Assembly (NCBI RefSeq): GCF_025938095.1
Contig: NZ_JAPCZF010000001.1
Span: 496,001-560,000, forward strand
DNA: 64,000 nucleotides
DNA from: Novosphingobium sp. JCM 18896
GTDB taxonomy: Bacteria > Pseudomonadota > Alphaproteobacteria > Sphingomonadales > Sphingomonadaceae
Direction of reading: 5' to 3'
Shown: in pieces, positions 10,871-19,904 of the stretch
How positions within the stretch are numbered: position 1 is the stretch's first letter
How the letters are laid out: every line of letters starts with the position of its first letter
Position numbers and translations under genes: made by a program
Notes under the pieces: generated by a model
What the model was told of the DNA's origin: nothing
Databases searched by the model: none
What the model saw: only the letters and a program-made list of their open reading frames with translations

Positions 10871-13036
10871 CTAGCGCTCCAGCCGCACTGGCGTCGCCTT
10901 GAACGAGGGCGTGCGCGAGCGCGGATCGACCGCAGTGCCGACGAGGACATTGGCCTCGGGATAGTAGGCGAGCACCGATCCGCGCGCGATGTCGTAAGCC
11001 TTGAGCGTGACGCCGGGCAGGCGGCCGTGGTCCGAGACCAGCGTCGCGGTCTCGCCCGCAGTGAAACCGGCGTCGGCGATGTCGGCTTCGTGCATCATCA
11101 CGGTCATGCGATCGGCGCCGTCGCGGTAGGAATCGGTGCGTTCGTAGACGATCGAGTTGAACTGACCCTCCGAGCGCACCGTTGTCAGCATCAGGCCTTC
11201 GCCGCGTGGCACGGGCAGGGCGATCGGCACGAAGCTCGCCTTGCCGCCGGGCCGGTTGAAGCGCGGCGTATGGAGCAGACGGCCCTGGATGTGGAACTCG
11301 CGCTTGGCGACGTCGATGTCGGCCAGTTCGGCCATGCCGGGGATGGTCCTGGCGATCGCCTCGCGGATGTGGCGATGTTGGGCAAAGGCGGGAAAGTCGA
11401 TCGGGCTGCTCGGCAGCACCCGCGCGGCGAGGTCGGCGAGGATCGCGACTTCGGGGCGGACGTTGTCTAGCCGCTCGATGCCGCCGTCGGATAGGCGGAC
11501 GAAGTTGAACATCGATTCCTGGGTGGTCGGCTCCCACTCCTCGTCGCGCGCGGTGACGGGCAGGACGATGACTTCGCCGTCTTCCATGCCCTCGACATGG
11601 CCGCGGTTGATGGTCGTCGTCAGGAACAGGCGGAAGCCGATCCGGCCAAGCGCCTCGCGCGCGAATTCACGGCCCGGCGTCGCTTCGAGCAAGTTGCCGC
11701 CCATGATCACCGCCGCGTCGATTTCGCCGCGGTGCGCGGCCTCGATCCCGGCCAGCGTGTCGTAGCCCTTGGCTGTCGGCAGCTTGACGCCGAACCCTTG
11801 CTCGATCGCGGCGAAGACGTCGGCGGGGAGCACGGGCTTGACCCCGATCGTGCCGATGCCCTGGACGTTCGAATGGCCGCGCAAGGGCAGCAGGCCCGCG
11901 CCGGGGCGACCGATCTGGCCGGTCAGCAGCGCCAGGCAGGCGATCGCCTCGACCGTCTCGCTGCCGTGGGTGTGATGTGTCACGCCCATGCCCCAGGCGA
12001 AGACCGCGTTCTCGGCCGCGGCGATCTTGCGCGCCAGCGCGGCGATCGTCGCCTGGTCGAGCCCACAGCCGCGCTCGATCGCGTCCCAGTCGGCGGCGAG
12101 AACGTCGGCACGGAAGGCGTCGAAGCCCTCGGTATGCGCGCCGATGAAGTCCTTGGCCTCGAGCCCGGCCTCGAGCACCGCCTTGGCCAGTCCCTTGAAC
12201 AGCGCGGTGTCGCCGCCGATCCGCGGCTGGACATATTCGCTGGCGATCCAGTCGCCGCCCTTGAGCATCGAGCGCGGGCTCTTGGGTAGGGCGAAGCGGA
12301 CCAGCCCGGCCTCCTTGGCCGGGTTGACCACGATCACTTCGCCGCCGCGTGCGCGGCAGTCCTTGAGCTTGTGTATGAAGCGCGGGTGGTTCGACGAGGG
12401 ATTGGCGCCGACCACCATGATCAGGTCGCAGCGCGTCAGGTCGGCCAGCTCGACCGTCGCCGTGCCCGTGCCGATCGTCGAGCCCATGCCGACGCCAGAG
12501 GCCTGGTGGCAGTAGTACGAGCAGTTGTTGACGTTGTTGGTGCCGAAGGCGCGTGCGAACAGCTGGAACAGGAACCCGGCCTCGTTCGACGAGCGGCCCG
12601 AGGAATAGAACAGCGCGCGGTCGGGCTCGGTCTCGCGCAGCCGCGAGGCGGCGCGGGCGAGCGCGAAATCCCAGTCGACCACGCGATAGCGATCCTCGCC
12701 GGCGGCCTTGAACAGCGGTGTGCCGAGCCGTCCGAGATGCTCGAGCTCGTAACCGTCGAGCTCGGCGAAGTCGGCGAGTGCGTGGGTCAGCACGGTTTCG
12801 GGGATCGGCGGCTGGATGTCGGTCGACTGCGCCTGGATCGACTTGTTGCAGACCGCGGGAAACTCGCCGAGCTCATTGGTCATGCCACCGGCCTGGCCGC
12901 CCATGCCCAGCGCGCAGGCCTTGCAGGTGTTCTTGGCGGTCAGCGCCTTGGCGCTGTTCTTGATCCCCATCCGTTGCGCGGTGCGCAGGGCGTAGAGGAT
13001 CTTCTTGGCGCCGCCGCCGACGGTTGCAGTGCTCAT
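10871..13036 (-). CDS. FdhF/YdeP-family molybdopterin oxidoreductase
   Basis: A 721-residue member of the YdeP branch of the formate-dehydrogenase-alpha/DMSO reductase superfamily, binding a bis-molybdopterin guanine dinucleotide cofactor. The N-terminal iron-sulfur site is incomplete: Cys38 and Cys41 (NTCKACALGMGG) and Cys63 are present, but the third Cys of the usual four-Cys motif is replaced. Cys176-His177 (SYYCHQASGVG) align by context with the Sec/Cys-His of formate dehydrogenases. Other cofactor-binding segments are VGANPSSNHPR, GHSNVQG and FVRLSDGG. No fdhD, electron-transfer subunit or cofactor gene is adjacent. YdeP itself is linked to acid resistance in E. coli; the substrate here is unknown. 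Confidence 0.85.
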   Translation of the reverse strand: MSTATVGGGAKKILYALRTAQRMGIKNSAKALTAKNTCKACALGMGGQAGGMTNELGEFPAVCNKSIQAQSTDIQPPIPETVLTHALADFAELDGYELEHLGRLGTPLFKAAGEDRYRVVDWDFALARAASRLRETEPDRALFYSSGRSSNEAGFLFQLFARAFGTNNVNNCSYYCHQASGVGMGSTIGTGTATVELADLTRCDLIMVVGANPSSNHPRFIHKLKDCRARGGEVIVVNPAKEAGLVRFALPKSPRSMLKGGDWIASEYVQPRIGGDTALFKGLAKAVLEAGLEAKDFIGAHTEGFDAFRADVLAADWDAIERGCGLDQATIAALARKIAAAENAVFAWGMGVTHHTHGSETVEAIACLALLTGQIGRPGAGLLPLRGHSNVQGIGTIGVKPVLPADVFAAIEQGFGVKLPTAKGYDTLAGIEAAHRGEIDAAVIMGGNLLEATPGREFAREALGRIGFRLFLTTTINRGHVEGMEDGEVIVLPVTARDEEWEPTTQESMFNFVRLSDGGIERLDNVRPEVAILADLAARVLPSSPIDFPAFAQHRHIREAIARTIPGMAELADIDVAKREFHIQGRLLHTPRFNRPGGKASFVPIALPVPRGEGLMLTTVRSEGQFNSIVYERTDSYRDGADRMTVMMHEADIADAGFTAGETATLVSDHGRLPGVTLKAYDIARGSVLAYYPEANVLVGTAVDPRSRTPSFKATPVRLER

Positions 13037-13101
13037 GGTCTGGCTATGCCACAGGCAGCTCCGTCAGACAAAGCGGCTTGCCACTGCCAACCGATGCTTT
13101 C

Positions 13102-13458
13102 TCAGGAAAGCTGCTTCTTGGGCTGCAGGATGTTCGCGAGCAGGACCGCTGCGTAGAGAATGCCGCCGTCAATCAAGATAAGGCGAACGATTTCCAATTT
13201 TATAGATGGCTCTGGCAAAAGAGACAAAAGGGCAGGAAGTCCCCAGAACAGTCCGGCCACTATGATAAAACCCTTCACCGTCGGGCGTGGAGAATTCTGT
13301 GCCCGAGTATTATAAAGCGCAAGATAGGCTAGCGGCACCGATGCGAAAATGACCGGTATTAGCCTGACTAAGAGCGACTGCCCGGCGAGCAGCAGGGCTA
13401 TCTGCGCGGCGAAGGCGATTATGAGTAGCGCGCTCGGAATATGTCGAACTATTTTCAT
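13102..13458 (-). CDS. Small integral membrane protein of unknown function
   Basis: 118 residues with four hydrophobic segments (about 8-27, 31-50, 62-82 and 90-110) and a basic C-terminal tail (LQPKKQLS). I do not recognise the family. The DNA is clearly richer in A and T than its surroundings and uses codons rare here (ATT, TTA, AAA), so the gene may have been acquired. A weak GAGG lies upstream of the start. It lies between the oxidoreductase and priA, all on the minus strand, with 60-70 base gaps. Confidence 0.6.
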   Translation of the reverse strand: MKIVRHIPSALLIIAFAAQIALLLAGQSLLVRLIPVIFASVPLAYLALYNTRAQNSPRPTVKGFIIVAGLFWGLPALLSLLPEPSIKLEIVRLILIDGGILYAAVLLANILQPKKQLS

Positions 13459-13523
13459 GACAGACCTCGCTGTTTTGAGCAGCGTTAACAGGCTGTCGTT
13501 ACCGAGGAATAAATCCTTCCAAT

Positions 13524-15689
13524 TCAGACGAAACTATACGGATCGATGTCGACATTCACCCGCACGCCTTGCGGAAAGTCGAAACGTCCCAGCCATTCGC
13601 GCACGATCTTCTGCACCTCGGCCGAGCGGCGCGCGTTGATCAGCAGGCGGTAGCGGTAGCGGCCGCGCAGCAGCGCCATCGGTGCGGGGGCGGGGCCGAG
13701 GATCAGGACGTCGGGCAGGTTGGGCGCGGTGCCGCCGATCGCGCGCGCGGCGTCGCGGGCTTCGGCCTCGTCCTCGGACGACACGATGATCGCCGCCCAG
13801 CGGCCGAAGGGCGGCGCGCCGGCGTCGCGGCGGGCCTCGGTCTCGGCGGCGTAGAAGGCGTCGCGGTCGCCCTTGGCCAGCGCGTCGATCACCGGGGCGG
13901 TCGGGTGCCGCGTCTGGATCAGCACTTCGCCGGGCTTCTCGCCGCGGCCGGCGCGGCCGGCGACCTGCGCGACCTGTTGGTAGGTGCGCTCGGCGGCGCG
14001 CAGGTCGCCGCCTTCAAGGCCGAGGTCGGCGTCGACCACGCCCACCAGCGTCAGTTCGGGGAAGTGGTAGCCCTTGGTGACGAGCTGGGTGCCGACGATC
14101 ACGTCGATCAGCCGGTTCTCGGCCGCGGCGACGAATTCGCCGATCTTCTCGGGGCTGTTGAGCGTGTCCGAGGTGACCAGCGCGACTCTCGCGCCGGGCA
14201 GGAGCTCGGCCACCTCGTCGGCGATGCGCTCGACGCCGGGGCCGCAGGCGACCAGGCAATCGGGCGTGCCGCATTCGGGGCAGGCCTCGGGCACGGGCAC
14301 CTCGTGGCCGCAGTGGTGGCAGGCGAGCCGGCGCGACAGGCGGTGCTCGACCAGCCAGGCCGTGCAGTTGGGGCACTGGAAGCGATAGCCGCAGTGGCGG
14401 CACAGCGTCAGCGGCGCATAGCCGCGGCGGTTGAGGAACAAGAGCGACTGCTCGCCGCGTTCGAGCCGTGCCTTCAATTCCTCGACCAGCCGCGGCGCGA
14501 GCCAGCGGCCGCGCTCGGGCTGTTCCTCGCGCAGGTCGACCACCGAGATGTCGGGCAGCCGCGCGCCGCCGAAGCGGTCGGGCAGGGCGATGCGTTGATA
14601 GACCCCGGTATCGGCCAGGTGCATCGATTCGAGCGCGGGCGTGGCGCTGGCGAGGATCACGGGAATGCCCTCGAACCGCGCGCGGATCACCGCGACGTCG
14701 CGCGCGTTGTAGCGCACGCCGTCGTCCTGCTTGAACGAGGTTTCGTGTGCTTCATCAACGACTATGAGGCCAAGCCTGGCATAGGGCATGAACAGCGCCG
14801 ACCGCGCGCCGACGACGACCTGGGCGTCTCCCGAGACGATCGCGCGCCAGGCGCGGCGGCGCTCGCTGGCCTTGAGCGACGAGTGCCAGAGCACCGGGGT
14901 GACGCCGAAGCGCGCCTCGAAGCGGCGCAGGAAGTTCTCGGTCAGCGCGATCTCGGGCAGCAGCACGAGCACCTGGCGACCTTCGGCCAGCGCCGCGGCG
15001 ACGCCTTCGAAATAGACCTCGGTCTTGCCCGAGCCGGTGACGCCGTCGAGCAGGAACGGCGCGAACTTCTTCGCCTCGACCGCCGCCACGAAAATATCGG
15101 CCGCCGCCTGCTGGTCCTCGCTCAGTCTGGGCGCGGCGAAGTCGGCGCGGGCGCGCGGGTAGGGGCGGTCGATGTCGACCACCACGGGTTCGAGCAGCCC
15201 GGCGCCGACCATGCCGCGCAGCACGCCTTCGGATACGCTGGCGATCTCGGCCAGCTCGCGAATCGTCGCCTGCTCGCCGTGGAGCGCGTCCATCGCCGCC
15301 GCGCGTTGCGGCGTCATGCGCTTGGGCTCCTCGCCGGTCAGGCGATATTCGGTGGTCGTGCCGCCGCCGCGCAGCGCCGCGCTCGAGCCCAGCGCCATGC
15401 GCGCCACCGAGGACAGCGGCGCGACGTAGTAGTCGGCCGCCCATTCGATCAGCCGGCGCAGCGGCGCGGGCAGCGGCGGCACGGGCAGGACCTCGATCAG
15501 CGGGCGCAATTTGCTGTCGGGCACTTCCTTGGTCGGCAGGCGTTCCGCATCCCAGACCACGCCGACGATCTGTCGCGGCCCCAGCGGGGCGACCACGACC
15601 GAGCCCGGTTCTATCGCCATTCCTTCGGGAACGCGGTAGTCGAGCACGCCGAGCGCGGCATTGAACACGAGGAGTCTGGCGCGATTCAT
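13524..15689 (-). CDS. priA: Primosomal protein N' (replication restart helicase PriA)
   Basis: A 721-residue 3'-5' DNA helicase that reloads the replisome at collapsed forks. The N-terminal DNA-binding domain starts RARLLVFNAALGVLDYRVPEG. Helicase motifs include GVTGSGKTEVY (Walker A) and IVVDEAHETSFKQ (DExH). The zinc-binding cysteines are in CRHCGYRFQCPNC and CHHCGH, followed by CPECGTPDC. Motif V/VI are seen in TQLVTKGYHFPELT and QVAGRAGRG. The start is placed at 15689 (MNRARLL), the usual N-terminus of the family; the frame remains open to 15707, but those six codons overlap a TATAGC promoter-like element. Confidence 0.97.
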   Translation of the reverse strand: MNRARLLVFNAALGVLDYRVPEGMAIEPGSVVVAPLGPRQIVGVVWDAERLPTKEVPDSKLRPLIEVLPVPPLPAPLRRLIEWAADYYVAPLSSVARMALGSSAALRGGGTTTEYRLTGEEPKRMTPQRAAAMDALHGEQATIRELAEIASVSEGVLRGMVGAGLLEPVVVDIDRPYPRARADFAAPRLSEDQQAAADIFVAAVEAKKFAPFLLDGVTGSGKTEVYFEGVAAALAEGRQVLVLLPEIALTENFLRRFEARFGVTPVLWHSSLKASERRRAWRAIVSGDAQVVVGARSALFMPYARLGLIVVDEAHETSFKQDDGVRYNARDVAVIRARFEGIPVILASATPALESMHLADTGVYQRIALPDRFGGARLPDISVVDLREEQPERGRWLAPRLVEELKARLERGEQSLLFLNRRGYAPLTLCRHCGYRFQCPNCTAWLVEHRLSRRLACHHCGHEVPVPEACPECGTPDCLVACGPGVERIADEVAELLPGARVALVTSDTLNSPEKIGEFVAAAENRLIDVIVGTQLVTKGYHFPELTLVGVVDADLGLEGGDLRAAERTYQQVAQVAGRAGRGEKPGEVLIQTRHPTAPVIDALAKGDRDAFYAAETEARRDAGAPPFGRWAAIIVSSEDEAEARDAARAIGGTAPNLPDVLILGPAPAPMALLRGRYRYRLLINARRSAEVQKIVREWLGRFDFPQGVRVNVDIDPYSFV

Positions 15690-15766
15690 CTTGGGGGCTA
15701 TAGCCATTCACCGTGCATATAGGCATGGCCCACGATGAAGACGCTGGAAGAGAAGAGGAAAATCGA

Positions 15767-16504
15767 ATGACCGCAACCGCATACCCCGTCGTCGGCCGCC
15801 GCGAATTCCTCTTCGGCACCCTGGCGATCGGCGTCATGGCGGCGCTTCCGGGCGTGGCTTTCGCCCAGGTGGCCGCCGATCCGGCCAGCGACGCCGTGCG
15901 CCGGCTGATGGTGCTTTCGACCCAGAACGCGCTGAACCGTCTGGGCCAGCCCAACGGCTTCCTGACGAGCAACGTCGCGCGCTTCGGCCTGCCCACGCTG
16001 TTCGCCAAGGGGGCGGCCACCGCGAGCGGGCCGCTGGCACAGGGCGCCTTCCGCCTGGAGCTGATCCAGAAGCTCAACTATTTCGCGGAATTCGGCGCGC
16101 GCGGCGCGGTTCCCGCCATGGCCGAGGCCTCGCGCAAGCTGCCGATCCCCAACGCCACGGCGATCGTCCAGGGCCAGCCGACCGCGGCGACTTCGGCGCT
16201 GCGGCTCGAAATGGGCTCGGGCCTGGTCAACGCATTGCGCGGGCCGATCGAGCAGGCGCTGATCGCGGCGCAGGACCCGACCATCGCCCAGGCCGTCGCG
16301 GCGCTGCCCGGCGTGACTCTCGGCGACGTCGCCCAGGCGATCGCACTCTCGGCCGACAACGGCATCTGGTACGAGATCGGCTCGGCCGAGGCGGAGATCC
16401 GCGCCAATCCGGCGGCTTCGGGCGACAGCGCTCTGGCCGCTGGCCTTGCCGCCGCGCGCGCACCGGTTCCCGCCCCGCTGCCGCCGGCTGCGCCCAAGCC
16501 CTGA
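15767..16504 (+). CDS. DUF4197-like protein with Tat-type signal peptide
   Basis: A 245-residue protein. The N-terminus has a twin-arginine-like signal (GRREFLFGTLAIGVMAALPG, then AFAQ). The mature part carries the DUF4197 pattern: LGQPNGFLTSN, a Leu-Pro pair after VARFG, RGAVPAMAEASRK and IVQGQPTAATSAL. It ends in a Pro/Ala-rich tail. The start at 15767 is set by AGAGGAA 7 bases upstream. It is divergent from priA, and no function is known for the family. The twin Arg makes export in a folded state possible, but the consensus is imperfect (RREFLFG). Confidence 0.72.
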   Translation: MTATAYPVVGRREFLFGTLAIGVMAALPGVAFAQVAADPASDAVRRLMVLSTQNALNRLGQPNGFLTSNVARFGLPTLFAKGAATASGPLAQGAFRLELIQKLNYFAEFGARGAVPAMAEASRKLPIPNATAIVQGQPTAATSALRLEMGSGLVNALRGPIEQALIAAQDPTIAQAVAALPGVTLGDVAQAIALSADNGIWYEIGSAEAEIRANPAASGDSALAAGLAAARAPVPAPLPPAAPKP

Positions 16505-16525
16505 GGCGTGGTCCTGATGGCCAGG

Positions 16526-16554
16526 AGGCCTAGCCGGCCCGGCCGGCTGGGCCT
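16526..16554. repeat. GC-rich hairpin between DUF4197 gene and fsa
   Basis: A 14-bp stem (arms 16526-16539 and 16541-16554, one G-U pair) is directly followed by ATAGGGG. No T run follows, so it is not a classical terminator. It overlaps a CCTATAGGGG promoter-like block of the kind often seen upstream of sphingomonad genes, and may separate the two transcription units. Confidence 0.5.
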
Positions 16555-16586
16555 ATAGGGGCGCGGAATCGCCCGCAGGAGCCATC

Positions 16587-17237
16587 ATGAAATTCTTCGT
16601 CGACACCGCCGACACCGCCGAAATCGCCGACCTCGCCGAGACCGGCCTGCTCGACGGCGTGACCACCAATCCGTCGCTGATCGCCAAGGCGGGCCGCGAT
16701 TTCATCGAAGTGACCAAGGAGATCTGCGGTCTCACCTCGGGTCCGGTCAGCGCCGAAGTCGTCGCGCTCGATCACGCCGGCATGATGCGCGAGGCCGAGG
16801 TCCTGCGGAAGATCGCCGACAACGTCTGCATCAAGGTGCCGCTGACGGTCGACGGCCTCAAGACCTGCAAGAAGCTGACCAGCGACGGCACGATGGTCAA
16901 CGTCACGCTTTGCTTCTCGGCCAACCAGGCGCTGCTCGCCGCCAAGGCCGGCGCGACCTTCATCTCGCCCTTCGTCGGCCGTCACGACGACAACGGCTTC
17001 GACGGCATGGCGCTGATCAACGACATCCGTCTGATCTACGACAACTACGCCTTCGCCACCGAAATCCTCGTCGCTTCGATCCGCCACCCGATCCATGTGC
17101 TCGAAAGCGCCAAGATCGGCGCCGACGTCGCGACGATGCCGCCCGCGGTGATCCGCTCGCTGTTCAAGCACGTCCTCACCGACAAGGGCATCGAGGGCTT
17201 CCTCGCCGACTGGGCGAAGACCGGCCAGTCGATCTGA
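16587..17237 (+). CDS. fsa: Short transaldolase / fructose-6-phosphate aldolase family protein
   Basis: A 216-residue single-domain TIM-barrel enzyme of the TalC/MipB (short transaldolase) class. Features are [25 protein letters not shown], the Schiff-base lysine in [10 protein letters not shown] (about residue 86) and [11 protein letters not shown]. Transaldolase transfers dihydroxyacetone in the non-oxidative pentose phosphate pathway; the close homologue FsaA cleaves fructose 6-phosphate. Sequence alone does not settle which activity applies, though in sphingomonads this gene usually supplies transaldolase (inference). A GCAGGAG ribosome-binding site precedes the start. Confidence 0.93.
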   Translation: MKFFVDTADTAEIADLAETGLLDGVTTNPSLIAKAGRDFIEVTKEICGLTSGPVSAEVVALDHAGMMREAEVLRKIADNVCIKVPLTVDGLKTCKKLTSDGTMVNVTLCFSANQALLAAKAGATFISPFVGRHDDNGFDGMALINDIRLIYDNYAFATEILVASIRHPIHVLESAKIGADVATMPPAVIRSLFKHVLTDKGIEGFLADWAKTGQSI

Positions 17238-17249
17238 GGTAGCGCCAGC

Positions 17250-17395
17250 ATCCTTCGACAAGCTCAGGATGAGCGGGTGTTGTGAGTTGTCAAAACCCAC
17301 CCCGTTCGGGCTGAACTTGTCGAGGGGCACTTGTTTTTGCGCGACTTCCGCTCATCCTGAGCTTGTCGAAGGATCAGGCTGAGCTTGTCGAAGCC
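17250..17395. repeat. Perfect 27-bp inverted repeat plus two degenerate half-copies
   Basis: Arms at 17250-17276 and 17348-17374 are perfect reverse complements built around TTCGACAAGCTCAGGATGAG. A diverged copy sits in the loop (17305-17325) and another half-copy abuts the right arm (17376-17395). The whole fills the gap between fsa and cobT. The motif resembles short palindromic units scattered through sphingomonad intergenic regions. It could act as a terminator of fsa, although no T run follows. Confidence 0.85.
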
Positions 17396-17421
17396 TACGC
17401 GCTTCCGCTAGCGCAATATCC

Positions 17422-19236
17422 ATGTCCGACGAATCCCCAGCCGACCGCTTCAAGTCCGTCCTCGCCGGCGCGTCGCGCGCGCTCGCGCATGACGCCGAGG
17501 TCGAGGTCAACTGGACGGCCGACGCGCCGAGCCAGTCGGGCAACACCTTCCGCGTGCCGATGCCCGGCCGCAGCCTGCCGCGCGGCGCGGCAATGGAAGC
17601 GCGCGGCTTCGCCGACAGCTTCGCGCTCAAGCTGCGCCACCACAACGATCAGCTCCACAACCGCCACGCCCCGGTCGAGCCGATGGCGCGCGCCTGCTAC
17701 GATGCGGTCGAACTCGTCCGCTACGAGGCGCTGGGCGCCAACGATTACGCCGGCATCGCCCAGAACCTCGACGCCGCGACGACCGTCCGGCTCAACGTCG
17801 ATCCGATCACGCGCGCCAAGAGCGCCGACGACGTGCCCGTCCAGACCGCGCTGTCGCTGCTGCTGCGCGAGCGGCTGACCGGCCAGCCGATCCCCGCCAA
17901 TGCGCAGGCCGGGGTGAACATGCTGCGCGGCTGGATCGAGGAACGCGCGGGCGACGACTTCGCTGCGCTCGCCGATTCGATCGACGACCAGAAGGCGTTC
18001 CAGGCGCTGTCGCTCGACATGCTCCAGCATCTCGAACTCGTCCGCGTCGAGCCGCAGGACAGCCAGCCCGACGATTCGGACGACAACGACGGCGACGAAG
18101 AAACCGAGGAAGACGAGCAGGGCGACAACGCCGGCGAGGAACAGCAGCCCTCCGAAATGGCTGCCGAACCCTCCGAAGGCGATGACGACGGCGAAAGCGA
18201 AAGCGAAGCCGAGAGCGCCGACGACGACCAGGAAGCCGATGCCGGCGAGGATGGCGACGAGGGCATGCTGCCCGTCCGCCCGAACCGCCCCTGGACCGAT
18301 CTGCCCGACGCCTTCGACTACAAGGTCTTCACCGAGAGCTTCGACGAAGTGGTGGCGGCCAACGACCTCTGCGACGAGGAAGAACTGACCCGCCTGCGCG
18401 CCTATCTCGACGCGCAGTTGAAGGGCCTCCAGGGCATCGTCACCAAGCTCGCCAACCGGCTCCAGCGCCGGCTGATGGCGCAGCAGAACCGCTCGTGGGA
18501 CTTCGACCAGGAAGAAGGCCTGCTCGACGCGGCGCGGCTCGCACGCGTGGTCGTCTCGCCGGGCCAGTCGCTGTCCTACAAGGTCGAGCGCGACGTCGAG
18601 TTCAAGGACACGATCGTCACCCTGCTGATCGACAATTCGGGCTCGATGCGCGGGCGGCCGATCTCGATCGCCGCGATCAGCGCCGACGTGCTCGCACGCA
18701 CGCTCGAACGCTGCGGCGTCAAGACCGAGATCCTCGGCTTCACCACGCGCGCCTGGAAGGGCGGGCAGAGTCGCGAGGCCTGGCTGGCCGGCGGCAAGCC
18801 GCAGCACCCGGGCCGCCTCAACGACCTGCGCCACATCGTCTACAAGAAGGCCGACGAGCCCTGGCGCCGCGCGCGCCGCAACCTCGGCCTGATGATGCGC
18901 GAAGGCCTGCTCAAGGAGAACATCGACGGCGAGGCGCTGCTCTGGGCGCACACGCGCCTGCTGGCGCGGCCCGAGGATCGCCGCATCCTGATGGTCATCT
19001 CCGACGGCGCGCCGGTCGACGATTCGACCCTGAGCGTGAACAGCGCCGGCTATCTCGAAAGCCACCTGCGCAAGGTGATCGACTGGATCGAGCGCCAGTC
19101 GCCGGTCCAACTCGTCGCCATCGGCATCGGCCACGACGTCACACGCTACTACAAGCGCGCGGTGACGATCATGGACGTGGAGCAACTCGGCGGCACGATG
19201 ATCGAGCAGTTGGCCGGTCTGTTCGAGGACGATTAA
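17422..19236 (+). CDS. cobT: Cobaltochelatase subunit CobT
   Basis: A 604-residue subunit of the aerobic ATP-dependent cobalt chelatase (CobN-CobS-CobT), which inserts cobalt into hydrogenobyrinic diamide in B12 synthesis. The N-terminal domain covers about residues 1-205. It is followed by a very acidic Asp/Glu linker (211-280). The C-terminal VWA domain has the metal-ion-dependent adhesion site DNSGS at 404-408, then [10 protein letters not shown] and DVEQLGG. cobS and cobN are not adjacent here, unlike the cobST pair in many relatives. The stop overlaps the start of the next gene (TAATG), so translation of the nitroreductase is probably coupled. Confidence 0.95.
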   Translation: MSDESPADRFKSVLAGASRALAHDAEVEVNWTADAPSQSGNTFRVPMPGRSLPRGAAMEARGFADSFALKLRHHNDQLHNRHAPVEPMARACYDAVELVRYEALGANDYAGIAQNLDAATTVRLNVDPITRAKSADDVPVQTALSLLLRERLTGQPIPANAQAGVNMLRGWIEERAGDDFAALADSIDDQKAFQALSLDMLQHLELVRVEPQDSQPDDSDDNDGDEETEEDEQGDNAGEEQQPSEMAAEPSEGDDDGESESEAESADDDQEADAGEDGDEGMLPVRPNRPWTDLPDAFDYKVFTESFDEVVAANDLCDEEELTRLRAYLDAQLKGLQGIVTKLANRLQRRLMAQQNRSWDFDQEEGLLDAARLARVVVSPGQSLSYKVERDVEFKDTIVTLLIDNSGSMRGRPISIAAISADVLARTLERCGVKTEILGFTTRAWKGGQSREAWLAGGKPQHPGRLNDLRHIVYKKADEPWRRARRNLGLMMREGLLKENIDGEALLWAHTRLLARPEDRRILMVISDGAPVDDSTLSVNSAGYLESHLRKVIDWIERQSPVQLVAIGIGHDVTRYYKRAVTIMDVEQLGGTMIEQLAGLFEDD

Positions 19237-19904
19237 TGCAAGTATCCGAAGCCGTCGCCACCCGTCGTTCCGTCCGCGCCTTCCAGGACAAGCCCGTCGA
19301 TCTTGCCGTCCTGCGCCGGGTGCTCGATCGCGCGCAGATGGCGCCGTCGGGGTGCAACTTCCAGCCGTGGCTGGCGACCGTGCTTGCGGGCGAGCCGCTG
19401 CGGCGGCTGCAGGAGAAGATGCTGGCCGCGCAGCCGCAGGATCCGATCGAATACGATTTCTCGGCACCGCAGCAGTCGCCCGCGCATCTCGATCGGCTGC
19501 GGTCGCTGGGCGCGGCGATGTACGGTTCGATGCAGGTCGCGCGCGAGGACAAGGGCAAGCGCATGGACATCGCGCAGCAGAACCTCGTCTCGTTCGGCGC
19601 GCCGGCGCTGCTGGTTTGCTATTTCGAGCGCTTCATGGCGCCGCCGCAGTGGGCCGACGTCGGCATGTGGCTGCAGACGATCATGTTGCTGCTGCGCGAG
19701 GAGGGGCTCGATTCCTGCCCGCAGGAGTGGATGGCGCTCTATGCCCGGCTGATCAAGGCCGAGATCGGCGTGCCCGACGAGAGCCATATCCTGTTCTGCG
19801 GCCTCGCCATCGGCTATCGCGAGGCCGAGGCGCCGGTAAACAATTTCGAACGCAGCCGCCTGCCGCTCGACGAGGCCGTGCGCTTCGTGGGCTTCGATCA
19901 GTGA
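19236..19904 (+). CDS. Nitroreductase-family flavoprotein, copy 1
   Basis: A 222-residue FMN-binding nitroreductase. The N-terminal flavin phosphate motif is ATRRSVRAFQDKPVD, followed by APSGCNFQPW. It shares the block PPQWADVGMWLQT followed by LREEGLDSCPQE with its downstream neighbour. The C-terminal FCGLAIGYREAEAPVN is typical of the family. Such enzymes reduce nitroaromatics or quinones with NAD(P)H; the natural substrate is unknown. It overlaps cobT by one base and the next gene by 4 bases (GTGA). It is not BluB: the family-specific N-terminal and FMN-destruction motifs are not seen. Confidence 0.88.
   Translation: MQVSEAVATRRSVRAFQDKPVDLAVLRRVLDRAQMAPSGCNFQPWLATVLAGEPLRRLQEKMLAAQPQDPIEYDFSAPQQSPAHLDRLRSLGAAMYGSMQVAREDKGKRMDIAQQNLVSFGAPALLVCYFERFMAPPQWADVGMWLQTIMLLLREEGLDSCPQEWMALYARLIKAEIGVPDESHILFCGLAIGYREAEAPVNNFERSRLPLDEAVRFVGFDQ

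Noticed and set aside
16526..16554. Rho-independent terminator after the DUF4197 gene
   Set aside because: The stem is strong but is followed by ATAGGGG rather than a T run, and it overlaps a promoter-like block. It was kept only as a hairpin.
17250..17395. CRISPR-like array formed by repeated TTCGACAAGCTCAG units
   Set aside because: Units are inverted and irregularly spaced, there are too few of them, and no cas genes are present. It is a palindromic repeat cluster.
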